DNA from: an uncultured Bacilli bacterium
Lineage (GTDB): Bacteria > Bacillota_I > Bacilli_A > RF39 > UBA660
Reading direction: 5' to 3'
Length of the DNA stretch: 17,862 nucleotides
Assembly (NCBI GenBank): GCA_944359735.1
Contig: CALVTA010000018.1
Coordinates: forward strand, 1-17,862
Shown: one piece after another, positions 1 through 7,482 of the stretch
Layout: the number at the start of each line of letters is the position of its first letter
How positions within the stretch are numbered: the first letter of the stretch is position 1
Program-made: the position numbers and the translations under genes
The notes under the pieces: model-generated
What the model saw: the letters and a program-made list of their open reading frames with translations, nothing else
Told to the model about the DNA's origin: nothing
The model's database searches: none

Positions 1-120
1 AAAATATTGAAAATCTTCTTTTTAATGTTATTCCTTCTATCTAACTCTTTACATCAAGTTTTTATGCGATTGCCTTATAATTGATATAATATTATTTTTG
101 AAAGTTTCTATAGAAGTAAT

Positions 121-152
121 AAAAAAAACAGAATTATTATTCATTATTCTGT
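121..152 (-). terminator. Rho-independent terminator of the 137-658 gene
   Basis: On the minus strand a 7-bp stem (ACAGAAT/ATTCTGT, arms 146-152 and 128-134) is followed by eight T. The stem overlaps the stop codon at 137-139, so the coding end and the terminator share bases. The remaining 1-120 shows no gene I can support. Confidence 0.65.
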
Positions 153-658
153 CTAACATACTTTTTAGAACTTCCATTAATAATATTATAAAAATCATCT
201 TCTGATAATTGTTCCATTTTTCCATCAGATGTAATTTTAGCATATTCGATACTTATTAGCTTTTCTTCTTTATTCCAACGTCTAGCATTTGTTTCTAGTA
301 ATGATTTTAAAGATTCTTTTTGCTCTTTGGTTATGTTATCTGGAATATATACTACGCCAAAACCTAGAGACATATCTTGATAGTTATTTGTACTTCTTCT
401 TGTTCCTAAAAATAAAGAGTACCCTAATTGCCCTAGTTTACTGATTGCTTCCATTGTATGAAGTTTATCTTCTTCATTTGGATTCTTGCCTTCTAATAAA
501 TGATAGAAACCTCCGAAAGACATGCCATGGTCAATACCTGAGCTTATAAAGTCTCCATTTTGTGTAATAAGATAGCCGTTAGCAAGTATGGAAATAAGTG
601 ATTTGTCTTCTTCTTCAATGAAAAATGTTTTTTCATTTTTACTTTTAAACTCTAGCAT
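137..658 (-). CDS. Hypothetical protein, 173 aa, family not recognised
   Basis: I do not recognise this protein. It looks cytosolic and soluble: no signal peptide or membrane segment, a charged N-terminus (MLEFKSKNEKTFF), a Gly-rich centre (GMSFGGFYHLLEG) and an acidic, Lys-rich C-terminal half. I place the start at the ATG at 658 rather than the upstream in-frame GTG at 667. AGAGGTG lies at about 665-671, giving normal spacing to the ATG, while the GTG is part of that ribosome-binding site. It diverges from the PHP gene, with an extended -10 promoter just upstream, and ends in its own terminator, so it is probably monocistronic. Codon and base use match its neighbours. It is very likely a real gene, but no function can be given. 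Confidence 0.8.
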   Translation of the reverse strand: MLEFKSKNEKTFFIEEEDKSLISILANGYLITQNGDFISSGIDHGMSFGGFYHLLEGKNPNEEDKLHTMEAISKLGQLGYSLFLGTRRSTNNYQDMSLGFGVVYIPDNITKEQKESLKSLLETNARRWNKEEKLISIEYAKITSDGKMEQLSEDDFYNIINGSSKKYVRQNNE

Positions 659-689
659 TTTTTTCACCTCTTCAACGAATATGTTTCAT

Positions 690-718
690 ATTATATCATA
701 AATTCACTAAATTTTAAA
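690..718 (-). promoter_or_regulatory. Promoter of the 137-658 gene (extended -10)
   Basis: On the minus strand TGATATAAT (698 to 690) is a consensus extended -10. A weak -35 (TTTAAA, 713-718) lies 17 bp upstream. It lies about 30 bp before the chosen ATG. The PHP gene must use the other side of this short divergent region; no equally clear promoter is visible for it. Confidence 0.6.
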
Positions 719-773
719 CTTTTTTACTATTTTAGTGTTAAAATATTTTATATTATTATTTGAGGTGAATTTT

Positions 774-1667
774 ATGAACAGACTTATAGATTTACATATT
801 CATAGTAATTTATCTGATGGAGAACTCTCTCCTAAAGAAGTTATTAATAGAGCAGTTAATAATGGGGTTAGTGTTATTGCAATAGCAGATCATGATACAA
901 CTCTTGCTTATAATGATGAGTTGTTTAATTATGCAAAAGAGAATAAAGTTAAATTAATCACAGCTGTGGAGATTTCTACTAAAACTAACAAATGCGGTAA
1001 TCATGTCTTGGGCTATAACTTTGATATTAATAATATGAAACTAAAAGAAAAGTTATATGCTATACGTAATGCTAGGCATATTTATTTACATGATGTTGCG
1101 ACTAAATTAAAAGGGTTTGGTTATATCATTGATGTTGATACTTTAGATAAGATTGATGCTGTTACTAAAGCTCATATTGCTACTAATATTGTAGAAAATA
1201 TAGGGAATAAAGAATTGCTATTAAAAACTTTTGGACATATTCCTAGTAAAGGTGAGTTTATTGAAACAATAATAAATGAAGGATGTCCTTGCTATGTAGA
1301 AAAGGAAGCTATTAGTCCTAAGGAAGCTAGTGATTTAATAAGAGAAGCTGGTGGTAAAGTAGTCCTTGCTCATCCTGTCTGTTATAAATATGAAGATGGA
1401 TTAAATGATGACGATATATTAAACCTAGTTAAAGAAATGAATCCTGATGGTATTGAAGCTAATTATGTTTATTTAGATAGAAATGGTAATAAAATAAATG
1501 AAAGTACTCATTGGAATAACTTTGCTAAACATCATAATCTAATAACGACAATAGGTTCTGACTTTCATAAGAATGACGGTATTCACTCTGACATTGGTTT
1601 AATTAATGAAGATATTGTAGTAAATGATAATGAGATTAACTCTATTATTGATAATCTTTTAAATTAA
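774..1667 (+). CDS. PHP-domain phosphoesterase (COG0613, RNase AM/nucleoside bisphosphate phosphatase type)
   Basis: 297 aa. The N-terminus DLHIHSNLSDGELSP is the first PHP metal-binding motif (HxH, His8 and His10 from the chosen start). The others follow in order: IADHDT, then AHPV, then GSDFH near the C-terminus, together forming a trinuclear metal site. Known members of this COG0613 group hydrolyse phosphate esters on short nucleotides (3',5'-bisphosphonucleosides, 5' ends of RNA) in the cytosol; the exact substrate here is inference. The ATG at 774 is preceded by GAGGTGA at 762-768. An upstream in-frame start at 735 has no such site and would add 13 residues before the conserved start. 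It is the only plus-strand gene supported here and converges on the polymerase gene. Confidence 0.88.
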   Translation: MNRLIDLHIHSNLSDGELSPKEVINRAVNNGVSVIAIADHDTTLAYNDELFNYAKENKVKLITAVEISTKTNKCGNHVLGYNFDINNMKLKEKLYAIRNARHIYLHDVATKLKGFGYIIDVDTLDKIDAVTKAHIATNIVENIGNKELLLKTFGHIPSKGEFIETIINEGCPCYVEKEAISPKEASDLIREAGGKVVLAHPVCYKYEDGLNDDDILNLVKEMNPDGIEANYVYLDRNGNKINESTHWNNFAKHHNLITTIGSDFHKNDGIHSDIGLINEDIVVNDNEINSIIDNLLN

Positions 1668-1701
1668 GTTTTTCCACAAAAGCTGTGCAAAAACTTTTTT
1701 T
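1666..1701 (+). terminator. Terminator between convergent PHP and polymerase genes
   Basis: A 13-bp stem with one mismatch (arms 1666-1678 and 1684-1696, 5-nt loop) is followed by a run of T to 1701. The left arm includes the last bases of the PHP stop codon. The opposite-strand gene stops at 1703, so the hairpin may also end its transcript, although the T-tract is weaker in that direction. Confidence 0.8.
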
Positions 1702-1702
1702 A

Positions 1703-2911
1703 TTATCTCCTTTCAATATTATAATCTTCTTCTTTCTTACTAGCTCTTATAACACTACCTTTTCCATACTTTTTAATAATGCTATCTATTACTTCCTCTA
1801 CCTTATCTTCGACTTTCACATCAGATTCTTCAAATAAAGATATTTGACTAACTGCTTTCTCTTTTAAATCACCTAATCTTATTCCTATATTTCTAATTGA
1901 ATCTTCTTTCCAGCTAGCTTCAAAGATTGTTTTAACTCCTTTATAGATTTCTTCTGTTACATTAGTAGGATTATCTAGCGTAATTTGGTGAGAATAGTTT
2001 TTAAAAAGGTTATTTCTATAAGTAACGGCAATAGTTCCTGTATATAGTTTTTGACTTCTTAAAGTAAAAGAGACTTCTTCTGTTTCGCTAAATAATATTT
2101 TTAATAAGTCTTCTTTTCTAGTTACATCATAAGGTAAGGTTCTAGAGATACTAATACACTTATTTTTAGCATTTCTAGGTTCTACTTTACTATAATCTAT
2201 TCCTAATGCTGCTTCTTTAAAATAGTCTCCCTGGCTTTTAAAATGTCTTCTTAATAAACCTATATTAGCTTCTGCCAAATCTTTAATAGTATATATTCCT
2301 AAGTCATTTAACTTTTTAGCAGAACTTTTACCTAGCATAAATAAATCATTTACTTTTAAAGGCCACATTTTAGTTTCAATTTCATTTAAATAAAGAGTAT
2401 GTACTTTATCTGGTTTTTCAAAATCACTTGCCATTTTTGCACATAGTTTATTTTCTCCTATTCCAACATTGACTGTGAAACCAAACTTTTCTTTAATTTC
2501 ATCTTTTATTTTGTGAGCTAGAGATACATAATCATTACCATAAAGAAGTGAAGTTCCAGTAAGGTCAAGAAAACATTCATCAATGGAATATTGTTCTATT
2601 ACTGGAGTATACCCCGATAAATAATTATATAATTTCTTAGACTGTTCTTTATAAAAAGCATAGTTAGGAGGAAATATTTGTAAGTTTTTACATTTACTTC
2701 TAGCACTGTATAATGTTTCTGCTGTTACTATTCCATATTTCTTAGCGATAGGACTTTTAGCAAGAACTATACCTCTTCTTGCTTTTTCGTCTCCTCCTAT
2801 TACAGAAGGAATCTTTCTAATATCTTGTTTATAGCCATGATTTAAAAGATAAATAGCAGTCCAAGATAAAAAAGCATTATTAACATCGATATGAAAAATA
2901 ATTCGTTGCAT
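1703..2911 (-). CDS. dinB: DNA polymerase IV, Y-family translesion polymerase (DinB type)
   Basis: 402 aa. The palm shows the two acidic catalytic motifs: Asp9 in HIDVNNAF and Asp111-Glu112 in YSIDECFLDLTG. The fingers, thumb (helix-hairpin-helix-like FMLGKSSAKKLNDLGIYTIKDL) and little finger follow in the usual order. QISLF at 356-360 fits the beta-clamp binding motif, so it should act with the replicative sliding clamp to bypass damaged template. The nucleotide pocket reads DVNNAF where E. coli DinB has DMDCFF, placing Asn at the usual aromatic steric-gate positions. I believe this variant occurs in other Firmicutes polymerases, but that is recall. The ATG at 2911 follows GGAGGAAAAACT, a strong ribosome-binding site. 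It is monocistronic, with its own promoter. Confidence 0.92.
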   Translation of the reverse strand: MQRIIFHIDVNNAFLSWTAIYLLNHGYKQDIRKIPSVIGGDEKARRGIVLAKSPIAKKYGIVTAETLYSARSKCKNLQIFPPNYAFYKEQSKKLYNYLSGYTPVIEQYSIDECFLDLTGTSLLYGNDYVSLAHKIKDEIKEKFGFTVNVGIGENKLCAKMASDFEKPDKVHTLYLNEIETKMWPLKVNDLFMLGKSSAKKLNDLGIYTIKDLAEANIGLLRRHFKSQGDYFKEAALGIDYSKVEPRNAKNKCISISRTLPYDVTRKEDLLKILFSETEEVSFTLRSQKLYTGTIAVTYRNNLFKNYSHQITLDNPTNVTEEIYKGVKTIFEASWKEDSIRNIGIRLGDLKEKAVSQISLFEESDVKVEDKVEEVIDSIIKKYGKGSVIRASKKEEDYNIERR

Positions 2912-2933
2912 AGTTTTTCCTCCTCTTTACTCT

Positions 2934-2962
2934 ATTATATAATACGTTAGTTCTATTTAAAA
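2934..2962 (-). promoter_or_regulatory. dinB promoter with a LexA-like half site
   Basis: On the minus strand TATAAT (2939 to 2934) is a consensus -10, with TTTAAA/TTTTAA about 16-17 bp upstream as a poor -35. Between them lies GAAC-TAAC-GTAT (2953 to 2942). The Gram-positive LexA box is GAAC-N4-GTTC, so one half is perfect and the other matches two of four. LexA control is suggestive only. Confidence 0.55.
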
Positions 2963-2990
2963 GAGAAAAAATAACCACTTAGTGATTATT
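2957..2990 (-). terminator. Terminator of the 3013-3951 gene
   Basis: Minus strand: AATAATCAC-TAA-GTGGTTATT (9-bp stem with one G-U pair, 2970-2990) followed by TTTTTTCTCTTTT. It sits just upstream of the dinB promoter region and insulates it from the gene upstream. Confidence 0.75.
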
Positions 2991-2996
2991 ATTTTC

Positions 2997-3011
2997 CCAC
3001 AGTTACTGTGG
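2997..3011 (-). repeat. Second small hairpin after the 3013-3951 gene
   Basis: CCACAG-TAA-CTGTGG forms a perfect 6-bp stem directly after the stop codon and 6 nt before the main terminator hairpin. It may pair as a tandem stem-loop that protects the 3' end; it has no T-tract of its own. Confidence 0.5.
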
Positions 3012-3012
3012 A

Positions 3013-3951
3013 TTATTGTTGTGGTTTCTCTTCAACAACACCTTCAATACTGCATATCATTCTTTTAGATAAGACCTTATTTGCTTCTTCTTGATTTCTT
3101 GATTTTATACTACCCTCATTATTTATTTTGCTTTGTAGATTTTGTATTTCTAATTTATGTTTTTCTATTTCTTCTTTATATTCTTCTATTTTCTTCATAG
3201 ATTCTTCTGATATTTGCTTACAACTATTTTTATAATCTTTTGTATTTATTGCCGTAACTTTATCTTTTAAACTTCTTAAAAATTCAAGCCATAAATAACT
3301 TTTTACATATTCTTCTTTATTAGGATCATTGTTATATATACTTATTTTTGTATCATCTAGCTTATATAGTCTACCATTAACTTTAAAAATATAAGTATCC
3401 AAGCTTGTTTCTGCTACTAAAGCTTTTTGATAATCTAAAGATAACAAATGACTAGATAAAAACTTGCTTTGATTAATATTTAATTTTTTAACTTTTATAA
3501 TAAAATCAAAGAATGTTGATATAGTAGCAGAATCTATAATAAGCTTTTCTGCTTCTATTTCTGTATTAGCTTCTTTTAAATCTCCACTTATAAATACAGT
3601 ACCTGCTTTTATTTTCATATCTATATCTATTTCATTATTTTCTTTTAGAGCGAATGTTTTGTTATTAACTCCTTCTATATAAGTAGCATTAACATCTGTT
3701 AAATAAACTTTTCCATTTTCTACAAACAATTTATCAAATGCACAGTTTCTAAATATTACTTTGGTATCAGCATTTTTTGCTTTTATATTAAGTTCATAAT
3801 CTAAATAACAGTTTTCAAAAATTATCTCTTCTATATTTTCTTCTAAATATTCAAAATATAGTATGTTAAGTATATCTTCTTGTTTTAGTTTTTGAACTCG
3901 TTTTTTGTCTTTATATTTTATATAAATTCTGCTATTGTCTTTTTCTCTCAT
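3013..3951 (-). CDS. Hypothetical protein with beta-strand-repeat N-half and coiled-coil C-half, 312 aa
   Basis: The family is not recognised. Residues about 35-190 are short beta-strand repeats alternating hydrophobic and Asn/Asp-rich turns (IIFENCYLDYEL, VIFRNCAFDKLFVENG, KLIIDSATIS), which suggests a right-handed beta-helix or pentapeptide-like solenoid. Residues about 215-290 are charged and helical, with a heptad-like coiled coil (MKKIEEYKEEIEKHKLEIQNLQSKI). There is no signal peptide or membrane segment, so it is probably a cytosolic scaffold or structural protein; this is inference from shape only. The ATG at 3951 follows AAAAGGAGTAATAATTAT, a good ribosome-binding site. A near-consensus promoter lies upstream and a tandem hairpin downstream, so it is a single-gene unit. 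Confidence 0.75.
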   Translation of the reverse strand: MREKDNSRIYIKYKDKKRVQKLKQEDILNILYFEYLEENIEEIIFENCYLDYELNIKAKNADTKVIFRNCAFDKLFVENGKVYLTDVNATYIEGVNNKTFALKENNEIDIDMKIKAGTVFISGDLKEANTEIEAEKLIIDSATISTFFDFIIKVKKLNINQSKFLSSHLLSLDYQKALVAETSLDTYIFKVNGRLYKLDDTKISIYNNDPNKEEYVKSYLWLEFLRSLKDKVTAINTKDYKNSCKQISEESMKKIEEYKEEIEKHKLEIQNLQSKINNEGSIKSRNQEEANKVLSKRMICSIEGVVEEKPQQ

Positions 3952-3977
3952 ATAATTATTACTCCTTTTTGATATTT

Positions 3978-4006
3978 ATAATAATTACAGTAATTTATTT
4001 TGTCAA
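3978..4006 (-). promoter_or_regulatory. Promoter of the 3013-3951 gene
   Basis: Minus strand: TTGACA (4006 to 4001), a 17-bp spacer, then TATTAT (3983 to 3978). This is a near-consensus sigma-A promoter about 27 bp before the ATG. Confidence 0.75.
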
Positions 4007-4010
4007 TATG

Positions 4011-4042
4011 ATAAAAAAGAAAAATAACCATTGCTGGTTACT
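4011..4042 (-). terminator. Terminator of the gpmI operon, overlapping a stop codon
   Basis: Minus strand: a stem of TAACCA/TGGTTA, extendable by a wobble pair, with loop GCAA, then TTTTTCTTTTTT. The TAA stop of the Cys-rich gene (4038-4040) lies inside the first arm. Confidence 0.7.
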
Positions 4043-4544
4043 TTACTCTACTAGGATTCATTATTTTAGTGAAGGTTCTACCTTTTTCTTCAATAGATTT
4101 ATCTTCTTGTGGAAAATCTTCCATAAATTTAACCCATTTATCTCTTACTTCTTTATAAGATAGTTCACTTTTAATAGGATCTCCCATAATACATTCATCC
4201 CATATAACTCTATCATGCGGATAATCTCTACTACGAACTTCCTCTAATCTTTTTCCACAAGCGACACATTTACAAGTCCAATAAGTTCTATCTTCGTGCC
4301 TATCAGTAAAACCATTTTCAAAGTACCAAGCTGGATGAGAACATCTTTCTTGTTGTTCTTCTAATATTATACCTTGTAAAGCCATTACTTCTTTAGTAGA
4401 TGAATCAAGTTCTTTTTCTATACCGAGATATTTTTTCATATTATCATCTTCAAGTAATTTTTTTCTTTGTCTAATTAATTTTCCCCTACTTACTTTTAAC
4501 TCTAATAACTTATCTTCATATGATTTTAGTTCTTCATCTGTCAT
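4038..4544 (-). CDS. Hypothetical Cys-rich (zinc-ribbon-like) protein, 168 aa
   Basis: The family is not recognised. Residues 1-60 are a charged helix, probably coiled coil (ELKSYEDKLLELKVSRGK). The middle has one Cys-His pair (ERCSHPAW) and about 27 residues later CKCVACGK, so four Cys plus His could bind one zinc ion. The rest is rich in aromatic and acidic residues with no membrane segment. The ATG at 4544 follows AGGAGGGTTTAAGT. It starts 40 bp after the gpmI stop, with no terminator or promoter I can see between, so it is probably the last gene of the ATPase-gpmI operon. A role in nucleic-acid or protein binding would be a guess from the zinc-like cluster. Confidence 0.72.
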   Translation of the reverse strand: MTDEELKSYEDKLLELKVSRGKLIRQRKKLLEDDNMKKYLGIEKELDSSTKEVMALQGIILEEQQERCSHPAWYFENGFTDRHEDRTYWTCKCVACGKRLEEVRSRDYPHDRVIWDECIMGDPIKSELSYKEVRDKWVKFMEDFPQEDKSIEEKGRTFTKIMNPSRVK

Positions 4545-4584
4545 ACTTAAACCCTCCTACTTATAGTATGCCTTATTTAACTAT

Positions 4585-6081
4585 CTAAATCAAGTTATTA
4601 CCAGTCATTTCGTCTGGTTTTTCTATATCCATATATTTTAGGATTGTAGGAGCGATATCTCCTAATTTACCTGTTTTTATTTCTTTAATATTATGATCTG
4701 TAATAATAAATGGAACAAGACTAGTAGTGTGAGCAGTTATAACTTCTCCTTTATCGTCTTCCATAATTTCAGAATTACCATGATCTGCTGTTACAAACAT
4801 AATAAAGTTTTTTTCTTTACTTGCTTTATATAGTCTTCCCACATTTTCATTAACTGCTTTTACGGCTTCTACTACTTTATCAAATTTACCAGTATGTCCT
4901 ACCATATCACAGTTAGCAAAGTTTAGAATGATTAAATCATATTTATCCATAACTTCTATTAGTTTGTCTGTTACTTCATAAGCGCTCATAGCAGGATACA
5001 TATCATATGTTGCAACATCTTTTCTTGGTACGATTATTTTATCTGTATTAGGAATATCTTTTTCTTCTCCTCCATCAAAGAAGTATGTAACATGTGGATA
5101 TTTACTAGCTTCTGCTATTCTTAGTATTTTTAGCCCTTTTGATGCTGCATATTCTCCTAATGTATTAGTTAGATGCATTGGTGGGAAAGCAGGAGTTGCC
5201 ATGACTGTATGTTCTGGAGTCATCATAGTTACTAGTTTTACATTTTTAAAATCTACTCTTGGAAACTCTTTAAAGTCTTTATTAGTTAGAGCAGTGAAAG
5301 TTTGGGTAATACGGTCTGGTCTAAAGTTAAGCATTACCATACCATCATTTTCTTTAAGGGTTCCATCATCTATTAATTTAGCAGGAACAATGAATTCATC
5401 CATAATATTTTGTTTATAAGAGTCTTCTATATAATCTTTATATGAATCTATTTTTACTCCTTCTCCATGAACTAATAAATCATAATACTTCTTAGTAACA
5501 TTCCACATTCTTTCTCTATCCATAGAATAATATCTTCCAGAAATATCTGCTAGTTTACCAAAGCCTAGTTCATTAAGTTTATTAGTTAGAGAATCTAGGA
5601 AGGTAAGAGCAACATCTGGAAGAGTATCTCTACCATCTAGAAATGCATGAACATAGACATTATGGAAGCTTTCTTTTTTACATAGGTCTAACATTGCAAA
5701 GAAGTGATTAATATGAGAATGAACTCCTCCATCACTTAATAAGCCAAATAAATGTAGGGAAGAATTATTTTCTTTACAGTGATTAATGATATCTAATAAG
5801 ACTTTATTTTTAAAGAAACTACCATCTTCAATGGCATGATTAATTTGCATAAGAGGTTGGTCTACAACACGTCCTGCTCCTATATTTAAATGTCCTACTT
5901 CACTATTACCCATTTGTCCTGCAGGAAGTCCTACTGCTTCACCACTTGCTTCCAACGTAGTATGAGGATATTCCTTCCATAAATTAATAATGTTTTCGGG
6001 ATTAGCTGCAATAACGGCATTACCTTTCTTTTCTTCTCTATATCCAAAACCATCTATTATTGTTAATAATACTTTTTTCAT
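4585..6081 (-). CDS. gpmI: 2,3-Bisphosphoglycerate-independent phosphoglycerate mutase
   Basis: 498 aa, close to the usual length of about 510. The enzyme interconverts 3- and 2-phosphoglycerate in glycolysis, using two metal ions (usually Mn) and a phosphoserine intermediate. Visible are Asp10 in LTIIDGFGYR, the active-site Ser60 in GQMGNSEVGHLNIGAGR, HAFLDGRDT, SGRYYSMDRE, LNFRPDR and the C-terminal metal motifs NFANCDMVGHTG and TADHGNSE. All key motifs are intact. The ATG at 6081 follows AAGGAGAGTGAAAA. It lies 12 bp after the ATPase gene, so the two are translated from one message. It is the downstream partner of gap, pgk and tpiA elsewhere in the window; enolase is not seen. Confidence 0.97.
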   Translation of the reverse strand: MKKVLLTIIDGFGYREEKKGNAVIAANPENIINLWKEYPHTTLEASGEAVGLPAGQMGNSEVGHLNIGAGRVVDQPLMQINHAIEDGSFFKNKVLLDIINHCKENNSSLHLFGLLSDGGVHSHINHFFAMLDLCKKESFHNVYVHAFLDGRDTLPDVALTFLDSLTNKLNELGFGKLADISGRYYSMDRERMWNVTKKYYDLLVHGEGVKIDSYKDYIEDSYKQNIMDEFIVPAKLIDDGTLKENDGMVMLNFRPDRITQTFTALTNKDFKEFPRVDFKNVKLVTMMTPEHTVMATPAFPPMHLTNTLGEYAASKGLKILRIAEASKYPHVTYFFDGGEEKDIPNTDKIIVPRKDVATYDMYPAMSAYEVTDKLIEVMDKYDLIILNFANCDMVGHTGKFDKVVEAVKAVNENVGRLYKASKEKNFIMFVTADHGNSEIMEDDKGEVITAHTTSLVPFIITDHNIKEIKTGKLGDIAPTILKYMDIEKPDEMTGNNLI

Positions 6082-6093
6082 TTTTCACTCTCC

Positions 6094-7371
6094 TTAATAT
6101 AATTGTTCATTTAAACAAAATATAGCATATATTGGTAAATACCTAACATTTTTCTTTGTTGAAAAGTTATTTTCTGTAATACGGAAAGCCTCTGTTACAA
6201 TATATTTTTTCATAAAGACTGATAAACTCTTTACTTTAGAGCCTTGCTTAGTTGCAAGTTCTATAGGAATAATCTTACCCATTCTATTTTGAATAACAAA
6301 GCTAACTTCTGCTTTTCCTTCTGATTGATAGTAATATAGGGAATAACCTGCTTCTACTAAAGTATGAGCGATATGATTTTCATATAAGGCTTGCTTAACA
6401 TTTTCATCTACTTTTAATCTATCTTTAGTTAAGTTATATCTCATACTTAAAAGCCCATCATCTGGTAAATATAATTTAAAACTATCAAGTTCTCTACAAC
6501 TAGATAAAGGGGACTTTGCTACTCTTATTTTATATGAACGATAGACTAATTGATTAGTTACTAGATAATTGATAGAATTCTCATACTCTTTAGCACGTCT
6601 ACCATAACCTAAAACACCATATTGGAACTTTTTATTTTCTTTTTCTAGTTGTTTAGGAATACTTTCCATTACTTCTATACCACGCTCTATGTCTATTAAG
6701 TTTTTACTATTTAATAGTTCACTTTTATTAATATCAAAAACTCTTTCTTTAATACTATCTAAGTAGCCATAATGTTTATTAGTAGCGAAGGCATTTACTA
6801 CTTCAGGAAGCCCACCCGTTATTAAATAATCATAAAAGTAATCTAGCGCTTTAGTATGAACACTACAACTGCGATGATTATCATAAGCATATCTTATTTT
6901 ATCAGCTGTTTCTTTTTCTCCAATAGCCCATAGAAATTCTTCATAATCCATTTCCGTCATTATCTTATATTGAAATTCTTCTCCTCTAAACTTTAATAGA
7001 GAATCTCTACTTGATGTTATGGCAATAACATGATAATCATTTTTATCATAACCAAATAGTTTTATCCCTTTAATTATTTCTTCATCTGTAACGTTATCAA
7101 AGACTATTAAGGTATCATTTTTAAAGATAGGAACTTCTGATATTATACTTAAGGCTTCTGCTAGTCTTGTAATAGACCTTTCTTTTTTAAACAAGTCTTT
7201 TAAAATAGTATTATGGTCAGTATTAAAGTAAGCGACATATTGATAGTTTTGTTTACCAAAGTCTAAAGCTGTATAAGTTTTTCCTACTTGTCTTGTTCCA
7301 ATAATTAATAATGGTTTTCTTATTAAATCATTTTTCCATTTTAGTAAGAACTTATTTATTTTTCGTTCCAT
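6094..7371 (-). CDS. ATPase of the AAA_14/DUF4143 type, catalytic residues partly degenerate
   Basis: 425 aa. The N-terminal ATPase has a Walker A GTRQVGKT at residues 25-32. The Walker B region is TLIVFDNV (about 87-94), where family members usually read LDE, so the catalytic Glu is Asn here. A winged-helix-like middle (DYLITGGLPEVV is a family hallmark) leads to a C-terminal DUF4143 region. There the usual EVDF...IPIEVK nuclease-like signature reads EVSF (355-358) and IPIELA (to 373), so the Asp and Lys are lost. Family function is poorly known; links to mobile DNA or toxin-like systems are proposed. The ATG at 7371 follows GGGAGGTGAATACACTAA. It is the first gene of an operon with gpmI, from the promoter at 7405-7433. 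Confidence 0.85.
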   Translation of the reverse strand: MERKINKFLLKWKNDLIRKPLLIIGTRQVGKTYTALDFGKQNYQYVAYFNTDHNTILKDLFKKERSITRLAEALSIISEVPIFKNDTLIVFDNVTDEEIIKGIKLFGYDKNDYHVIAITSSRDSLLKFRGEEFQYKIMTEMDYEEFLWAIGEKETADKIRYAYDNHRSCSVHTKALDYFYDYLITGGLPEVVNAFATNKHYGYLDSIKERVFDINKSELLNSKNLIDIERGIEVMESIPKQLEKENKKFQYGVLGYGRRAKEYENSINYLVTNQLVYRSYKIRVAKSPLSSCRELDSFKLYLPDDGLLSMRYNLTKDRLKVDENVKQALYENHIAHTLVEAGYSLYYYQSEGKAEVSFVIQNRMGKIIPIELATKQGSKVKSLSVFMKKYIVTEAFRITENNFSTKKNVRYLPIYAIFCLNEQLY

Positions 7372-7404
7372 TTAGTGTATTCACCTCCCACATCTTCTAA
7401 TATA

Positions 7405-7433
7405 AGTATATATTTAATCTAATCTTTAGTCAA
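7405..7433 (-). promoter_or_regulatory. Promoter of the ATPase-gpmI operon
   Basis: Minus strand: TTGACT (7433 to 7428), exactly 17 bp, then TATACT (7410 to 7405). Each hexamer differs from consensus by one base. It is one of the two best promoters in the window and lies about 35 bp before the ATG. Confidence 0.8.
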
Positions 7434-7440
7434 TATTTTT

Positions 7441-7471
7441 GCAAAATAAAAAGACTACTACTGCTCGTCTT
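7441..7471 (-). terminator. Probable terminator of spo0A
   Basis: Minus strand: AAGAC and GTCTT (arms 7467-7471 and 7451-7455) around an 11-nt loop, then TTTTTATTTT. The stem is short and the loop large, but the position right after spo0A and before the next promoter supports it. Confidence 0.45.
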
Positions 7472-7482
7472 AATAGTTTTAA

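Noticed and set aside
1..120. Possible gene or RNA in the first 120 bases
   Set aside because: There is a weak AGAAGGAATAAC site near 10-35 on the minus strand, but no ATG, GTG or TTG start is placed to use it, so nothing can be supported.
49..243. 64-codon frame on the minus strand at the window start
   Set aside because: Half of it overlaps the 137-658 gene in another frame, it lacks a ribosome-binding site and it runs through that gene's terminator.
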